Assembly: GCF_004522095.1 (NCBI RefSeq) | Contig: NZ_SPUI01000003.1 | Location: forward strand, 62,001-126,000 | Reading direction: 5' to 3' | DNA from: Nocardioides sp. 503 | Lineage (GTDB): Bacteria; Actinomycetota; Actinomycetes; Propionibacteriales; Nocardioidaceae | DNA: 64,000 nt | Position numbers and translations under genes: made by a program | Shown: positions 47,236-56,351 of the stretch, piece after piece | Numbering within the stretch: the stretch's first letter is position 1 | Layout of the letters: each line of letters begins with the position of its first letter | Notes under the pieces: model-generated | Databases searched by the model: none | Told to the model about the DNA's origin: nothing | Seen by the model: the letters and a program-made list of their open reading frames with translations, nothing else

Positions 47236-48402
47236 TCAGCGACCCACTCGCCTCGCGGTGAACGCGTCGACCGCGACGCAGCCGTGGGGCCCGTAGTGGG
47301 CGAAGCGCGCACTCACGACCCGGCCGCGCACGGCGCGCAGCCGCAGGTGGCTGGTGTGACGGGCGGTCCGCCTCTCGCTGTCCACGATGCCGTTGCCCGG
47401 GATATCGGTGCGGGGGAAGCCGTAGCGGGTCGTCGAGTGGCTGAGGTCGTAGGGGGACGTGCCGCACGTGGTCCTCGTGAGGGCGCGGAACCCGGCGATC
47501 CTGGGAGTGGCGCCGTCGGTGATGCGGAAGTCGATGCGTCCGTCGGCGGTCGTGTAGCGACCCGGGGCCGGAGGCGCAGGCGGCCCCACCGCGCGCGTCG
47601 CGAGCGAGCGTCTCAGTGGCGCGGTGTGGGGCCCCGTGGCCACCAGCCTGAGAGGTCCGGACCGCTCCCCCAGGCGCTTGACCTTGATCCGGGCGGTGGC
47701 GTCGCCGGTCGGCCCGGCTCGGGTGATGCTCACCGGTCTCACCCGGAGGCCACGCCCCGAGCCGGTGACCCGCAGCCCGTCGGCATCGGCCGTGGCGCCG
47801 TTGACGACGGGCACGGTGACCATGGTCCAGACCCCGCGGACCAGGGGCAGCCGCGTGACCGGGCGGCCCAGCTGCTGCGGCCTCCCGATCCGCGGCGCCG
47901 CGTCATGGACGTCGGCGAGGTCACCGGACAGCACGGAGTGGACGGGACCCTCCTTCGTCCGGAGGCTGACGACGGCGCAGCTGAAGTACTCGAGGTAGTA
48001 CTGGCTCCCGGAGGCGTCCATGCTGATCGTCCGACCGAACCGGGTGAATCCCTCCCGCATCCTCCCCGCCGTGGGGCTCAGGAGGGTCAGACCGTCGCTG
48101 CCCCCCAGGCACCTCTCGCCGTCCCTGAACCCGAAGGTCACCAGCAGCTCGATGACCGGGCTCTCGCTCGGCACCGCGTCGAGCACGATGGTGGCGCTGA
48201 CGCGCTTTCGCCGGACGTCCACGCGCACGCTCGCCGCCGTGAGGCGTCGGTCGTCCGTGCCGGTGTACTCGGGCGGGCGGGTGGTCAGCTCACCCACCTT
48301 CGCGTCGGGGAACTCCGGGGCCGCCGCGGCACCGGAGTCCCCTGCCGCGACCAGGAGGCCGGCGACGAGGGCGAGGCCGGGGAGCAGGACGGTGGCACGC
48401 AT
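47236..48402 (-). CDS. Secreted protein of unknown function
   Basis: A 388-residue protein with a signal peptide (MRATVLLPGLALVAGLLVAA, cut near AAAA). The mature chain is rich in Arg, Thr and beta-strand-like runs (AASVRVDVRRKRVSATIVLD, TGDATARIKVKRLGERSGPL), with four Cys that could form disulfides (GERCLGG, FSCAVV, TTCGTS, HGCVAV). The second half resembles two repeated beta-domains. I do not recognise a family. It converges closely with the upstream membrane-protein gene. Confidence 0.65.
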   Translation of the reverse strand: MRATVLLPGLALVAGLLVAAGDSGAAAAPEFPDAKVGELTTRPPEYTGTDDRRLTAASVRVDVRRKRVSATIVLDAVPSESPVIELLVTFGFRDGERCLGGSDGLTLLSPTAGRMREGFTRFGRTISMDASGSQYYLEYFSCAVVSLRTKEGPVHSVLSGDLADVHDAAPRIGRPQQLGRPVTRLPLVRGVWTMVTVPVVNGATADADGLRVTGSGRGLRVRPVSITRAGPTGDATARIKVKRLGERSGPLRLVATGPHTAPLRRSLATRAVGPPAPPAPGRYTTADGRIDFRITDGATPRIAGFRALTRTTCGTSPYDLSHSTTRYGFPRTDIPGNGIVDSERRTARHTSHLRLRAVRGRVVSARFAHYGPHGCVAVDAFTARRVGR

Positions 48403-48490
48403 GGGGGGCTCCTCGTGGACGACGTCTTCCGAACCTAGACCCGAACGGCGCGGATGGGCACCCCCTCGAGGTCGCCCCTAGGCTGGGCGC

Positions 48491-49435
48491 GTGAGTGACG
48501 CGACGACTGCCCACGGCCACGGCCTCGCCACCCTCGACGCGGACGGCGCCGTCCTCGACGTGTGGTTCCCCTCCCCGGCGCTCGGCGACGCCGACGGTGC
48601 TGGGGCGCCGGCCTCGCTGACGGCGCTCGAGGGCGCCGACGACGCCCGCGGCGTACGGCGCGAGGTGCGCCTGGTCGAGATCGCCGACCTGGCCGCCGCG
48701 CCGGTGTCCACCGAGGACGTCTGGCTCCGCCTCCACCTGCTGTCGACGCGCCTGGTGGCACCGCACTCGGTCTCGCTGGACGGCATCTTCGGCCTGCTCA
48801 CCAACGTGGTGTGGACCTCCGCCGGCCCGTGCGCCGTGGCGGGCTTCGAGGAGACCCGGGCGCGACTGCGCGCGACGGGCCAGCACGTCACCGTCTTCGG
48901 CATCGACAAGTTCCCGCGTCTGGTCGACTACGTGATCCCCTCGGGCGTCCGCATCGCCGACGCCGACCGGGTCCGCCTCGGCGCTCACCTGGCGGAGGGC
49001 ACCACCGTGATGCACGAGGGGTTCGTCAACTACAACGCCGGCACGCTCGGCGCGTCCATGGTCGAGGGCCGCATCTCGGCCGGCGTCGTCGTGGGCGACG
49101 GGTCCGACGTCGGCGGCGGCGCCTCGATCATGGGCACCCTGTCGGGGGGCGGCAAGCAGGTCATCTCGATCGGCGAGCGCTGCCTGCTGGGCGCCAACGC
49201 CGGGCTGGGCATCTCGCTCGGCGACGACTGCGTCGTGGAGGCCGGCTGCTACGTCACGGCCGGCACCAAGGTCACCATGAAGGACATCGACGGCAAGCCG
49301 AAGGTCGTCAAGGCGCTCGAGCTCTCCGGCGCCAGCAACGTGCTCTTCCGCCGCAACTCGGTCACCGGCGCCATCGAGGCCGTCCCGTGGCACGGCGACG
49401 GCATCGTCCTCAACGCCGACCTGCACGCCAACTGA
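48491..49435 (+). CDS. dapD: 2,3,4,5-tetrahydropyridine-2,6-dicarboxylate N-succinyltransferase
   Basis: A 314-residue enzyme that adds succinate from succinyl-CoA to tetrahydrodipicolinate in lysine/diaminopimelate synthesis. Features are the actinobacterial-type N-terminal domain ([20 protein letters not shown]), ITNVVW-like [30 protein letters not shown], and a left-handed hexapeptide-repeat beta-helix ([20 protein letters not shown]). The GTG 48491 lies six bases after TAGGCT, a leaderless-type layout. Partner steps dapC and dapE are also in the window. Confidence 0.95.
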   Translation: MSDATTAHGHGLATLDADGAVLDVWFPSPALGDADGAGAPASLTALEGADDARGVRREVRLVEIADLAAAPVSTEDVWLRLHLLSTRLVAPHSVSLDGIFGLLTNVVWTSAGPCAVAGFEETRARLRATGQHVTVFGIDKFPRLVDYVIPSGVRIADADRVRLGAHLAEGTTVMHEGFVNYNAGTLGASMVEGRISAGVVVGDGSDVGGGASIMGTLSGGGKQVISIGERCLLGANAGLGISLGDDCVVEAGCYVTAGTKVTMKDIDGKPKVVKALELSGASNVLFRRNSVTGAIEAVPWHGDGIVLNADLHAN

Positions 49436-49449
49436 CGGCGCGCAGTCCC

Positions 49450-49519
49450 GTGAGTTTCACCGGGTACCCGGTGAAACTCACGCTTCCGGTAGGAAACTTC
49501 ATGCCGGAAGCGTGAGTTT
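49450..49519. repeat. Double-palindrome repeat, copy 3
   Basis: Hairpin A is again the perfect 32-bp palindrome centred on GGGTACCC (49450-49481). Hairpin B pairs AAACTCACGCTTCCGG with CCGGAAGCGTGAGTTT and spans 49474-49519. Unlike the other two copies it lies between co-oriented genes, 14 bp after the dapD stop. Confidence 0.88.
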
Positions 49520-49591
49520 CTCGACGGGAGTGCGGTCGACGTCGGCGCCGCCTCACCCCGAGGGGTTGGTGGACCCCGGACAATGGGGCCC

Positions 49592-50551
49592 ATGGGACGA
49601 GGTGCGGCGGTCGTGGGGCTCGCGGCGGTGGGCGTAGTCGCCGCCGTCGGCTACGGCGTGCTGCACGACAGCGACCCGCTCGGGATCGGCGGGTCGGCCG
49701 ACACCTGCACCGCGACCGTCGACGGGCACACGGTCGAGCTCGAGGTCGAGCAGGCCGAGAACGCCGCGCTGATCACCGCCATCTCCGTGCGCCGCGGCCT
49801 GCCCGCGCGCGCCGCGTCGATCGCCCTGGCCACGGCCTACCAGGAGTCCGACCTCTACAACCTCGACTACGGCGACCGTGACTCCGTGGGCCTGTTCCAG
49901 CAGCGGCCCTCCCAAGGCTGGGGCACCGTGGAGGAGATCCTCGACCCCGTCTACTCCGCCAACGCCTTCTACGACGGGCTCGTCGAGGTCGACGGCTACC
50001 AGCAGCTGGAGATCACCGAGGCCGCCCAGGAGGTGCAGCGCTCCGGCTTCCCGGGCGCCTACGCCGACCACGAGGCCGACGCCCGCGCGCTCGCCTCCGC
50101 CCTGACCGGCAACTCACGCCGGGCGTTCACCTGCGACATCGACGACGACAGCGACCCCACCGACCCCGCGCTGCTGGAGACCGGGCTCACGGCCCGCGCC
50201 GACAACGTCCGGGAGGAGGTCGAGGGCGTCTTCGGGGACGTCCCGCTCGGCGGCTTCGCCCCCGGGGGCGTGCGCGACGGTCACATGAAGGGCTCCACGC
50301 ACTACGACGGCCGGGCCGTCGACATCTTCGTACGGCCGATCAGCCCTGACAACAAGAAGCGGGGGTGGGCGATCGCGGGCTACCTCGTCGCGCAGGCGCA
50401 GCGGCTCGACGTCCAGACCGTCATCTTCGACGACCGGATCTGGCGGGCCGGCTCCGACGCGGGCTGGCGCGACTACGACCCGCCGTCGAGCAACGGGGAC
50501 CGCAAGATCCTCGAGCACCGCGACCACGTGCACGTCGACGTCTTCGACTAG
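49592..50551 (+). CDS. Possible two-domain murein hydrolase (lysozyme-like + M15-like)
   Basis: A 319-residue protein with an N-terminal signal anchor (MGRGAAVVGLAAVGVVAAVG). The first half resembles a lysozyme-like transglycosylase (ALATAYQESDLYNLDYGDRD with a candidate catalytic Glu in QES, then VGLFQQRPSQGWGT). The second half has the M15 D,D-peptidase pattern SxHxxGxAxD (STHYDGRAVDIF) and a distal HVH (DHVHVDVFD) as zinc ligands. It could cut both glycan and peptide in the wall. It lies next to dapC and dapD, which make the cross-link amino acid. Confidence 0.72.
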   Translation: MGRGAAVVGLAAVGVVAAVGYGVLHDSDPLGIGGSADTCTATVDGHTVELEVEQAENAALITAISVRRGLPARAASIALATAYQESDLYNLDYGDRDSVGLFQQRPSQGWGTVEEILDPVYSANAFYDGLVEVDGYQQLEITEAAQEVQRSGFPGAYADHEADARALASALTGNSRRAFTCDIDDDSDPTDPALLETGLTARADNVREEVEGVFGDVPLGGFAPGGVRDGHMKGSTHYDGRAVDIFVRPISPDNKKRGWAIAGYLVAQAQRLDVQTVIFDDRIWRAGSDAGWRDYDPPSSNGDRKILEHRDHVHVDVFD

Positions 50552-50555
50552 GTGC

Positions 50556-50571
50556 CCCTCGCGGGCGAGGG
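50556..50571. terminator. Compact two-way terminator
   Basis: CCCTCGC (50556-50562), loop GG, GCGAGGG (50565-50571) fills almost the whole 20-bp gap between two convergent genes and ends next to the dapC stop. Confidence 0.65.
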
Positions 50572-51720
50572 TCAGGTCAACCGGGACACAGCGGCAGCGA
50601 CGCGCTCGTCGGTCGCGGTGAACGCCACCCGCACGTGCCGCGACCCGGCGGCGCCGTAGAACGCGCCGGGCGCGACCAGGATGCCGCGCTCGGCCAGCCA
50701 GGAGACGGTGTCCCAGCAGTCCTCGTCACCCGCTTCCGTCTCACGCCGTGCCCAGAGGTAGAGCGACGCCTCGGAGTGGTCGATGCGGAAGCCCGCGCCC
50801 TCGAGGGCTGCGCGCAGCGAGGCCCGGCGGGCGGCGTAGCGCGCGTGCTGCTCGGCCACGTGCTCGTCGTCGTCGAGGGCGGCGGCCATCGCCCGCTGCT
50901 GGGGCCCGGGCATCATCAGCCCGAGGTTCTTGCGTACGGCGAGCAGCTCACCGACGAGCGCGGGGTCACCGGCCACGAACGCGCAGCGGTAGCCCGCGAG
51001 GTTGGAGCGCTTGGACAGCGAGTGGACGGCCAGGATGCCCTCGGTCGAGCCGCCGCACACGTCGGGGTGCAGCACCGAGACCGGCGTGGTCTCCCACGCG
51101 CACTCCAGGTAGCACTCGTCGGAGACCAGGATCGTGCCGCGTTGGCGGCACCAGTCGACGACCTTGCGCAGGTGCTCGACGGGCAGCACGCGCCCGGAGG
51201 GGTTGGACGGGGAGTTGAGCCACAGCAGCGCCGGCACCTCGGGTCCCAGCGACGTCAGCGAGTCGGTGGCGACCGCGCGGGCGCCGGCAAGCGCCGCGCC
51301 GACCTCGTAGGTCGGGTAGGCCAGCTCGGGGTGGACGATCAGGTCCCCGGCGCCGATGCCCAGGTGCACCGGCATCGAGCCGATGAGCTCCTTGGAGCCG
51401 ACGACGGGCAGGACCTGGTCGAGCCCGAGCCCGGTCACGCCGTGGCGGCGCTCGAGCCAGTCGACGCAGGCCTGCCGGGTCGCCGGCAGCCCGATGGTCG
51501 TCGGGTAGCCAGGCGAGTCCGCCGCGTCGCGCAGCGCCTGCTGGACGACCTGCGGGGTCGGGTCGACGGGGGTGCCGACCGAGAGGTCGACGAGCCCGTC
51601 AGGGTGCGCGCGCGCCCGTGCGGCGTGCTGCGTCAGGTGGTCCCACGGGAAGTCGGGGAGCCGGCTGCTGACCTGCGTCCGGAGGTGTCGGGACGGTCGC
51701 CGCGCGACCTCCTCAACCAC
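50572..51720 (-). CDS. dapC: Succinyldiaminopimelate transaminase
   Basis: A 382-residue fold-type I PLP aminotransferase. The PLP-binding Lys is Lys237 in SLSKRSNLAGYR. Cofactor-site motifs are VGSKELIGSMP, LNSPSNPSGR and LVSDECYLEC; the C-terminal RHVRVAFTA carries the carboxylate-binding Arg. The N-terminus SSRLPDFPWDHL is typical of actinobacterial DapC. It transaminates N-succinyl-2-amino-6-oxopimelate using glutamate. Ferredoxin fdxA is 6 bp upstream on the same strand, as in mycobacteria. Confidence 0.92.
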   Translation of the reverse strand: MVEEVARRPSRHLRTQVSSRLPDFPWDHLTQHAARARAHPDGLVDLSVGTPVDPTPQVVQQALRDAADSPGYPTTIGLPATRQACVDWLERRHGVTGLGLDQVLPVVGSKELIGSMPVHLGIGAGDLIVHPELAYPTYEVGAALAGARAVATDSLTSLGPEVPALLWLNSPSNPSGRVLPVEHLRKVVDWCRQRGTILVSDECYLECAWETTPVSVLHPDVCGGSTEGILAVHSLSKRSNLAGYRCAFVAGDPALVGELLAVRKNLGLMMPGPQQRAMAAALDDDEHVAEQHARYAARRASLRAALEGAGFRIDHSEASLYLWARRETEAGDEDCWDTVSWLAERGILVAPGAFYGAAGSRHVRVAFTATDERVAAAVSRLT

Positions 51721-51726
51721 CGGAGG

Positions 51727-52053
51727 TCACTCGTCGTGCTCTTGCGGAGGCAGCGCGGAGACGAGGGCGTGGTCCTTGTCGATCTCACCCATCTTGGCGG
51801 CGCCACCCGGCGAGCCGAGGTCGTCGAAGAAGCCGACGTTGGCGGTGTAGTAGTCCTTCCACTGCTCCGGCACGTCGTCCTCGTAGAAGATCGCCTCGAC
51901 GGGGCAGACCGGCTCGCAGGCACCGCAGTCGACGCACTCGTCGGGGTGGATGTAGAGCATCCGCTTGCCCTCGTAGATGCAGTCGACCGGGCACTCGTCG
52001 ACACAGGCACGGTCCTTGAGGTCGACACATGGCTGGGAGATGACGTAGGTCAC
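51727..52053 (-). CDS. fdxA: Seven-iron ferredoxin
   Basis: A 108-residue [3Fe-4S][4Fe-4S] ferredoxin. By analogy with Azotobacter FdI, Cys9, Cys17 and Cys50 bind the 3Fe cluster; Cys21, Cys40, Cys43 and Cys46 bind the 4Fe cluster; Cys25 is free. The C-terminal tail ([18 protein letters not shown]) is the actinobacterial type. It carries electrons for cytochromes P450 or other oxidoreductases. It probably forms an operon with dapC and diverges from the GNAT gene. Confidence 0.95.
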   Translation of the reverse strand: MTYVISQPCVDLKDRACVDECPVDCIYEGKRMLYIHPDECVDCGACEPVCPVEAIFYEDDVPEQWKDYYTANVGFFDDLGSPGGAAKMGEIDKDHALVSALPPQEHDE

Positions 52054-52115
52054 CGGGTCCTCCTGAGGACGGTTGGTGCGGGCGTGCGAGAGCGGCTCCA
52101 GCCTAGTATCCCGTC

Positions 52116-53102
52116 GTGGCCGACGCGCGGGAACCCCATCATGTGGGCGAGGCCCCTGCCGACGAGCAGACGGGACGGCACACCCTCGGCCCCCACGTGG
52201 TGGGCCAGCGGATCGTGGTGCGCCGGGTGCTCCGCGGCGAGACCGGCCCCTCCGGCGGCCCGGCCCTGACCGACCTGCTCGGGGTCTGTACGGCGTGGGG
52301 CGAGGGCAGCTGCGTGGTCCAGCCCGAGGTCGGCGAGCCCGTCCGCATCCCGATCGCGGACATCGTCTCCGGCAAGCCGGTGCCGCCGCGGCCCTCGGTG
52401 CGCCAGCGCGTGCCCCCGCAAGAGGCCCAGGAGCGCGGCTTCGCGCTCTTCGCCGACCTGCGGACGCGTCCTCTCGGCGGCTGGGTCCTGCGCCACTCCC
52501 CCACGGCCACCGCCCGGCGCGCCAACTCGGTCCTGGCCTTCGAGCCGGCCGGGGTGCCCGACGCCTACGAGCAGGTCGTGGCCTACTACGCCGCCACCAC
52601 GGGGCGGCCGATCGCGGCGGTGCTGCCTGACTCGGCGGAGGACGCGCTGTTCCGCGGCCACGGCTGGGTCCCCGAGAGCCACGACGCCGACACGGTCTTC
52701 CAGCTGACCTCGGTCAGCCAGGCGATGCGCGCGCTGGGCGGCGCCACCGACGCGGAGGACGACGGGGTCCGGGTCGAGCTCGAGGTCACCGGCGACCAGG
52801 CCGTCGCCGAGCTGCGGCTGGACAGCGGCGAGCGCGTCGGCGGCGGCGTGGCGGCGTACGACCGCGACTGGGTGGGCTTCCGCACCATCGAGGTGTCACC
52901 CGAGCACCGTCGCCGTGGCCTCGGCCTGCGGGTGATGGCCGAGCTGCTCGACTGGGGCGCCGAGCGCGGCGCGACGACCGCCTACCTCCAGGTCCTCGGC
53001 GACAACGCGCCGGCCCTGGCCCTCTACGCGCGGCTCGGCTTCCGCGAGCACCACCGCTACCGGTACCTGACGCCGGCAGCCACTCGCGCTCAACATCCCT
53101 GA
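52116..53102 (+). CDS. GNAT acetyltransferase with N-terminal extra domain
   Basis: A 328-residue protein. Residues about 22-90 form a small beta domain ([40 protein letters not shown]) seen in some actinobacterial acetyltransferases. The C-terminal GNAT fold has [20 protein letters not shown] (acetyl-CoA loop RRRGLG) and [20 protein letters not shown]. The acetyl acceptor is unknown. GTG 52116 lies six bases after TAGTAT. It diverges from ferredoxin. Confidence 0.85.
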   Translation: MADAREPHHVGEAPADEQTGRHTLGPHVVGQRIVVRRVLRGETGPSGGPALTDLLGVCTAWGEGSCVVQPEVGEPVRIPIADIVSGKPVPPRPSVRQRVPPQEAQERGFALFADLRTRPLGGWVLRHSPTATARRANSVLAFEPAGVPDAYEQVVAYYAATTGRPIAAVLPDSAEDALFRGHGWVPESHDADTVFQLTSVSQAMRALGGATDAEDDGVRVELEVTGDQAVAELRLDSGERVGGGVAAYDRDWVGFRTIEVSPEHRRRGLGLRVMAELLDWGAERGATTAYLQVLGDNAPALALYARLGFREHHRYRYLTPAATRAQHP

Positions 53103-53182
53103 AACAAACGTTGCGTAGCGTCCGCGCCGTGGCTGGCGGTGCGGCTCGGTCGTCCGGCTGAGTCGGCCGGTCCGGACGGCGC

Positions 53183-53221
53183 CGTGACCGTTCCGTGACC
53201 ATGTCGTGACCGGTCATGACC
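53183..53221. promoter_or_regulatory. 11-bp phased GTGACC repeats
   Basis: CGTGACC occurs at 53183, 53194 and 53205, with a related CATGACC at 53215, i.e. units every 10-11 bp on one face of the helix. The spacing GTnACC-N5-GTnACC resembles response-regulator boxes (MtrA or PhoP type). It lies in a convergent gap, so its target is unclear. Confidence 0.35.
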
Positions 53222-53278
53222 TCCGCGGCCAGGCCGAGAGCGACTCCGCCGGCGCTGCCGCCGGTCCAGGTCAGCCGG

Positions 53279-55051
53279 TCAGCGACCGGGCTTGGGCTTC
53301 GGGGGCGGCTTGCAGATGACGGTGTCGGAGGGGGTGTAGACGGTGTGGAACTTCTCCTCGTGGTCGAGGTCGGAGGAGCCCGGCTTCTTGAAGTAGCGCC
53401 ACACGTCCACCTGGAAGCCGGAGTAGCCGGTGTTGGGGTAGCAGTCCGGCGTGTTGAAGGTGCGGGTCTTCGGCGGGACCGACGCGTAGCGGCCGCTGGT
53501 CTTGGTGGTGATGTCCCAGACCTTGGTCGAGTACATCGACACGGTCACCACACCCTGGCTCCCGGACGTCGCGGGCGTGACCGAGGCCTTGACCAGCACG
53601 CCGTACGGCGTGTCGTTCTGGAAGCGCAGGTCGACGGAGCCCCACGCGACCGTGGCCTCGCGACCGACCGGGTAGCGGTCGATGTAGAAGCTGTGCGGCT
53701 TGTGCTCGATGTCCTTGAGCCCGGCGAAGAACATCGCGTTGAACGTCGTCGTCGCCATCTGGGAGACGCCGCCGCCGAGGTCCTCCTTGAAGATGCCGTT
53801 GCTGATGATGAAGCCCTCGGTGAAGCCGTTCTCGCGGGTCCGCTCCCCCACCACGTCGTTGAGGGAGAAGGTCTCGCCGGGCTTGAGCAGGGTGCCGTCC
53901 ACGAGCTCGGCGGCCCGGCCGATGTTGATGTTGCGGTACTCCGCGTAGGGGTAGTTGGTCGTGAACGTCGACACGCGCTCCTTGATCTTCAGGGCGCGCG
54001 CCTCCTTGGTCGTCAGCTCGGGCTCGTCGACCGTGGCCTCGACCTTCATCTGCCGCTCGCCCTCGTCCTGGGTGACCAGGGTCAGGAACGCGTCGGTGAC
54101 GTCGGCCGGCTCGTAGGTGACACCCGGCTTGGCCGGCACCACCCGTGGCTTGCCACCGACGACCTCGAACGACGCGTCGACCGGGGCGCCGGCGTCGCCG
54201 ACCGCGTCGGCCACGAGCCCGGTCAGCCGGTCGGTGTCGAGCTCGGGCACCAGGACCCCGCCCTCGGCCTTCATCCCCAGCACCGGCGCGAAGTCGCGCG
54301 GCTGCAGGCGCACCGGTGACTTGCCGAACACCAGCGTCACCGGCCCGGACAGCGCCGGGTTGGCGAACTCGTCGAGCGCGGACTGCACGTCGGCCTCGTC
54401 GATGTCGGGCTCCGCGGTCGTCAGCGAGAGGTCGGCGACCTCGTCCGCGTCGTCGGAGAGGTACGCCGCCACGAGGGCCTCGCGGGCCGCCTCGGGGTCG
54501 ATGGCCTCGCCCGCGACGGGGTCGGTGACCACGATCTCGCCCTTCTCGAAGGCGACGGCGCCGTCCTTGGGCTCGGACCCGAGGTCGCCCCCGAGGCGCT
54601 CGACCAGGGCGTCCATCGCGGCGTCGTCGACGTCGACGACGGCATCGAGGTCGTCGCCGCCGGTGAAGTAGTCCCAGAGCCGCTGCGGCTCCCAGCTCTG
54701 CTCGCCGCCCGCCGCGGCGACCGAGGCGTCGTAGTCGACCGACAGGCCGGCCTCCTCGGGCGTCACGGCCTCGGCGCGGTCGCCGACGGTGACGTCGATC
54801 GGGGAATCGACGCGGTCGGCCAGCCCGGCCTCGAGGGCCTGCGCGGCCTCGGCCTGAGTGCGACCGCCGATGTCGACGCCCGCGACGGTGGTGCCGCGCG
54901 GGACCTTGTCGCCGGCGACGAGGTAGGCGGCGGTGTAGCCGCCCGCCAGCAGCAGGACGAGCGCGAGGACGAGGAGGAGGACCAGCCGCCCGCCCTCGCG
55001 CTCACGGCGCGGCTCGGGCTCGGTCACGCGCTTCTCGTCCCACAGGGTCAC
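53279..55051 (-). CDS. VanW family membrane protein with peptidoglycan-binding-4 domains
   Basis: A 590-residue protein. One N-terminal transmembrane helix (LVLLLVLALVLLLAGGYTAA, residues about 23-42) is followed by two putative PG_binding_4 domains (VDIGGRTQAEAAQALEAGLA; DFAPVLGMKAEGGVLVPELD). The VanW domain near 370-540 has YAEYRNINIGRAAELVDGTL, LKPGETFSLNDVVGERT and LGGGVSQMATTTFNAMFFAG. A Pro/Lys-rich tail ends it (CKPPPKPKPGR). VanW proteins are linked to wall modification but their chemistry is unknown. Confidence 0.88.
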   Translation of the reverse strand: MTLWDEKRVTEPEPRREREGGRLVLLLVLALVLLLAGGYTAAYLVAGDKVPRGTTVAGVDIGGRTQAEAAQALEAGLADRVDSPIDVTVGDRAEAVTPEEAGLSVDYDASVAAAGGEQSWEPQRLWDYFTGGDDLDAVVDVDDAAMDALVERLGGDLGSEPKDGAVAFEKGEIVVTDPVAGEAIDPEAAREALVAAYLSDDADEVADLSLTTAEPDIDEADVQSALDEFANPALSGPVTLVFGKSPVRLQPRDFAPVLGMKAEGGVLVPELDTDRLTGLVADAVGDAGAPVDASFEVVGGKPRVVPAKPGVTYEPADVTDAFLTLVTQDEGERQMKVEATVDEPELTTKEARALKIKERVSTFTTNYPYAEYRNINIGRAAELVDGTLLKPGETFSLNDVVGERTRENGFTEGFIISNGIFKEDLGGGVSQMATTTFNAMFFAGLKDIEHKPHSFYIDRYPVGREATVAWGSVDLRFQNDTPYGVLVKASVTPATSGSQGVVTVSMYSTKVWDITTKTSGRYASVPPKTRTFNTPDCYPNTGYSGFQVDVWRYFKKPGSSDLDHEEKFHTVYTPSDTVICKPPPKPKPGR

Positions 55052-55060
55052 GCCCGCATC

Positions 55061-55408
55061 CTATGAAGCCGACGGGCCTTTCCCGGCATCTGCTCTCCCC
55101 GGCCGCGGCAGCGTCGCCAGCGACACCACCAGGACCACCATCGCGCAGCCCAGGAGCAGGTAGCCGTGGAGGTTGGCCGCGACCAGGTAGTCGCCCTCGC
55201 CGAGCCGCACCGAGAAGTAGCCGACGGTCCCCGCCCAGGCCACCCCGAACGGCGCGCGCGCCCACCAGCCGCCGGGCAGGGCGACCAGCGACGCGACGGT
55301 CGCGACCACGCCGAGCACCAGACCCCACCACGCGCCGTGCAGCACGACCGTCGCCAGGCCCGTCGCCGCGCCGAGGACGAGGAGGCCGAGCGCGGCGAGG
55401 GCCTTCAC
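55061..55408 (-). CDS. DUF6113-like small membrane protein
   Basis: A 115-residue protein with about four helices (ALAALGLLVLGAATGLATVV, WGLVLGVVATVASLVALPGG, FGVAWAGTVGYFSV, GYLLLGCAMVVLVVSLATL). It follows mshB by 3 bp, as a small membrane gene does in other actinobacteria, so the association is conserved. Its role in mycothiol metabolism, if any, is unknown. Confidence 0.75.
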   Translation of the reverse strand: MKALAALGLLVLGAATGLATVVLHGAWWGLVLGVVATVASLVALPGGWWARAPFGVAWAGTVGYFSVRLGEGDYLVAANLHGYLLLGCAMVVLVVSLATLPRPGRADAGKGPSAS

Positions 55409-55411
55409 GCC

Positions 55412-56326
55412 TCAGACGCCGGCGAAGAGGTCGGTCTCGAGGCCGTCCTCGCCCAGCTCGCCGCGGGTGCCCTTGGCGATCCGGTAGTACTCGATCCCCC
55501 ACGCCGTCGAGCCCACGTTGTTGGACAGCGCGAAGAACGGCCCGTCGGTCGTGATCTGGGTCTTGTGCGCCGCCAGCGCCTGCATCTTCTGCTCGTGGAA
55601 GCCCTGCGCGTCGACGGCGGCGGCGAGGTTCTCGTCGCTGGTGACGAACGGCGGCAGCTTGCCGTCGGGGTCCATCCCCTCGAACGTCGTGGTGTCGCCG
55701 GCGTCGCGCAGGGAGCGCAGCCCAGCGCGCATGCGCGTCTCGGACATGGCGCCCCAGTAGATCTTGGCGATGTCCCAGGCCTCGCCCAGGTCGCGGCGGT
55801 ACGACGGCACGGCGGCCAGCGCGGCGCCGTAGGTCGCGACGCGGTGGGCCTGGATGTGGTCGGGGTGGCCGTAGCCGCCGAACTCGTCGTAGGTGACCAG
55901 GACCTGCGGGCGGACCTCGCGGATCACCTCGACCAGGTGGGTCGCCGCCTCGGTCAGGTCGGCGCTCCAGAACGCGTTGGGCCGCAGGTCGTCCGCGGCC
56001 ACGGCGTGCCCGTCCTCGTGCCACTTCATGCCCGAGTCGCGGTAGGTGCCGAACCCGCCGAGGTAGCGGTGGTCGGTCACCCCGAGCGCGGCCATGGCGT
56101 CGGCCAGCTCGCCGCGGCGGTGCTCCCCGAGGGTGTCGTCCTGGTCGGCGGCGAGGTGCTCGAGCTCGGGCACCAGGATCTCGCCCATCTCGCCGCCGGT
56201 GCAGGTGACGAGCGTGACCCCGCGCCCCTCGGCGACGTACTTGGCCATCGTGGCGCCCTGACCGATGGACTCGTCGTCGGGGTGGGCGTGGACGAGGAGC
56301 ATCCGGTGTCGCGGCGTCTCGGTCAT
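55412..56326 (-). CDS. mshB: Mycothiol pathway N-acetylglucosaminyl-inositol deacetylase
   Basis: A 304-residue zinc deacetylase. Zinc ligands His15 and Asp18 and base Asp17 lie in AHPDDE; the third ligand His157 lies in GGYGHPDH. It removes acetate from GlcNAc-inositol, the second dedicated step of mycothiol synthesis, making it a marker of actinobacteria. The start ATG 56326 follows TACGCT by seven bases. The related Mca amidase is an alternative, but length and the N-terminal RHRMLLVHAHPDDESIGQGA favour MshB. Confidence 0.93.
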   Translation of the reverse strand: MTETPRHRMLLVHAHPDDESIGQGATMAKYVAEGRGVTLVTCTGGEMGEILVPELEHLAADQDDTLGEHRRGELADAMAALGVTDHRYLGGFGTYRDSGMKWHEDGHAVAADDLRPNAFWSADLTEAATHLVEVIREVRPQVLVTYDEFGGYGHPDHIQAHRVATYGAALAAVPSYRRDLGEAWDIAKIYWGAMSETRMRAGLRSLRDAGDTTTFEGMDPDGKLPPFVTSDENLAAAVDAQGFHEQKMQALAAHKTQITTDGPFFALSNNVGSTAWGIEYYRIAKGTRGELGEDGLETDLFAGV

Positions 56327-56351
56327 GACGGGAAGCGTAATGATGGTCCCC

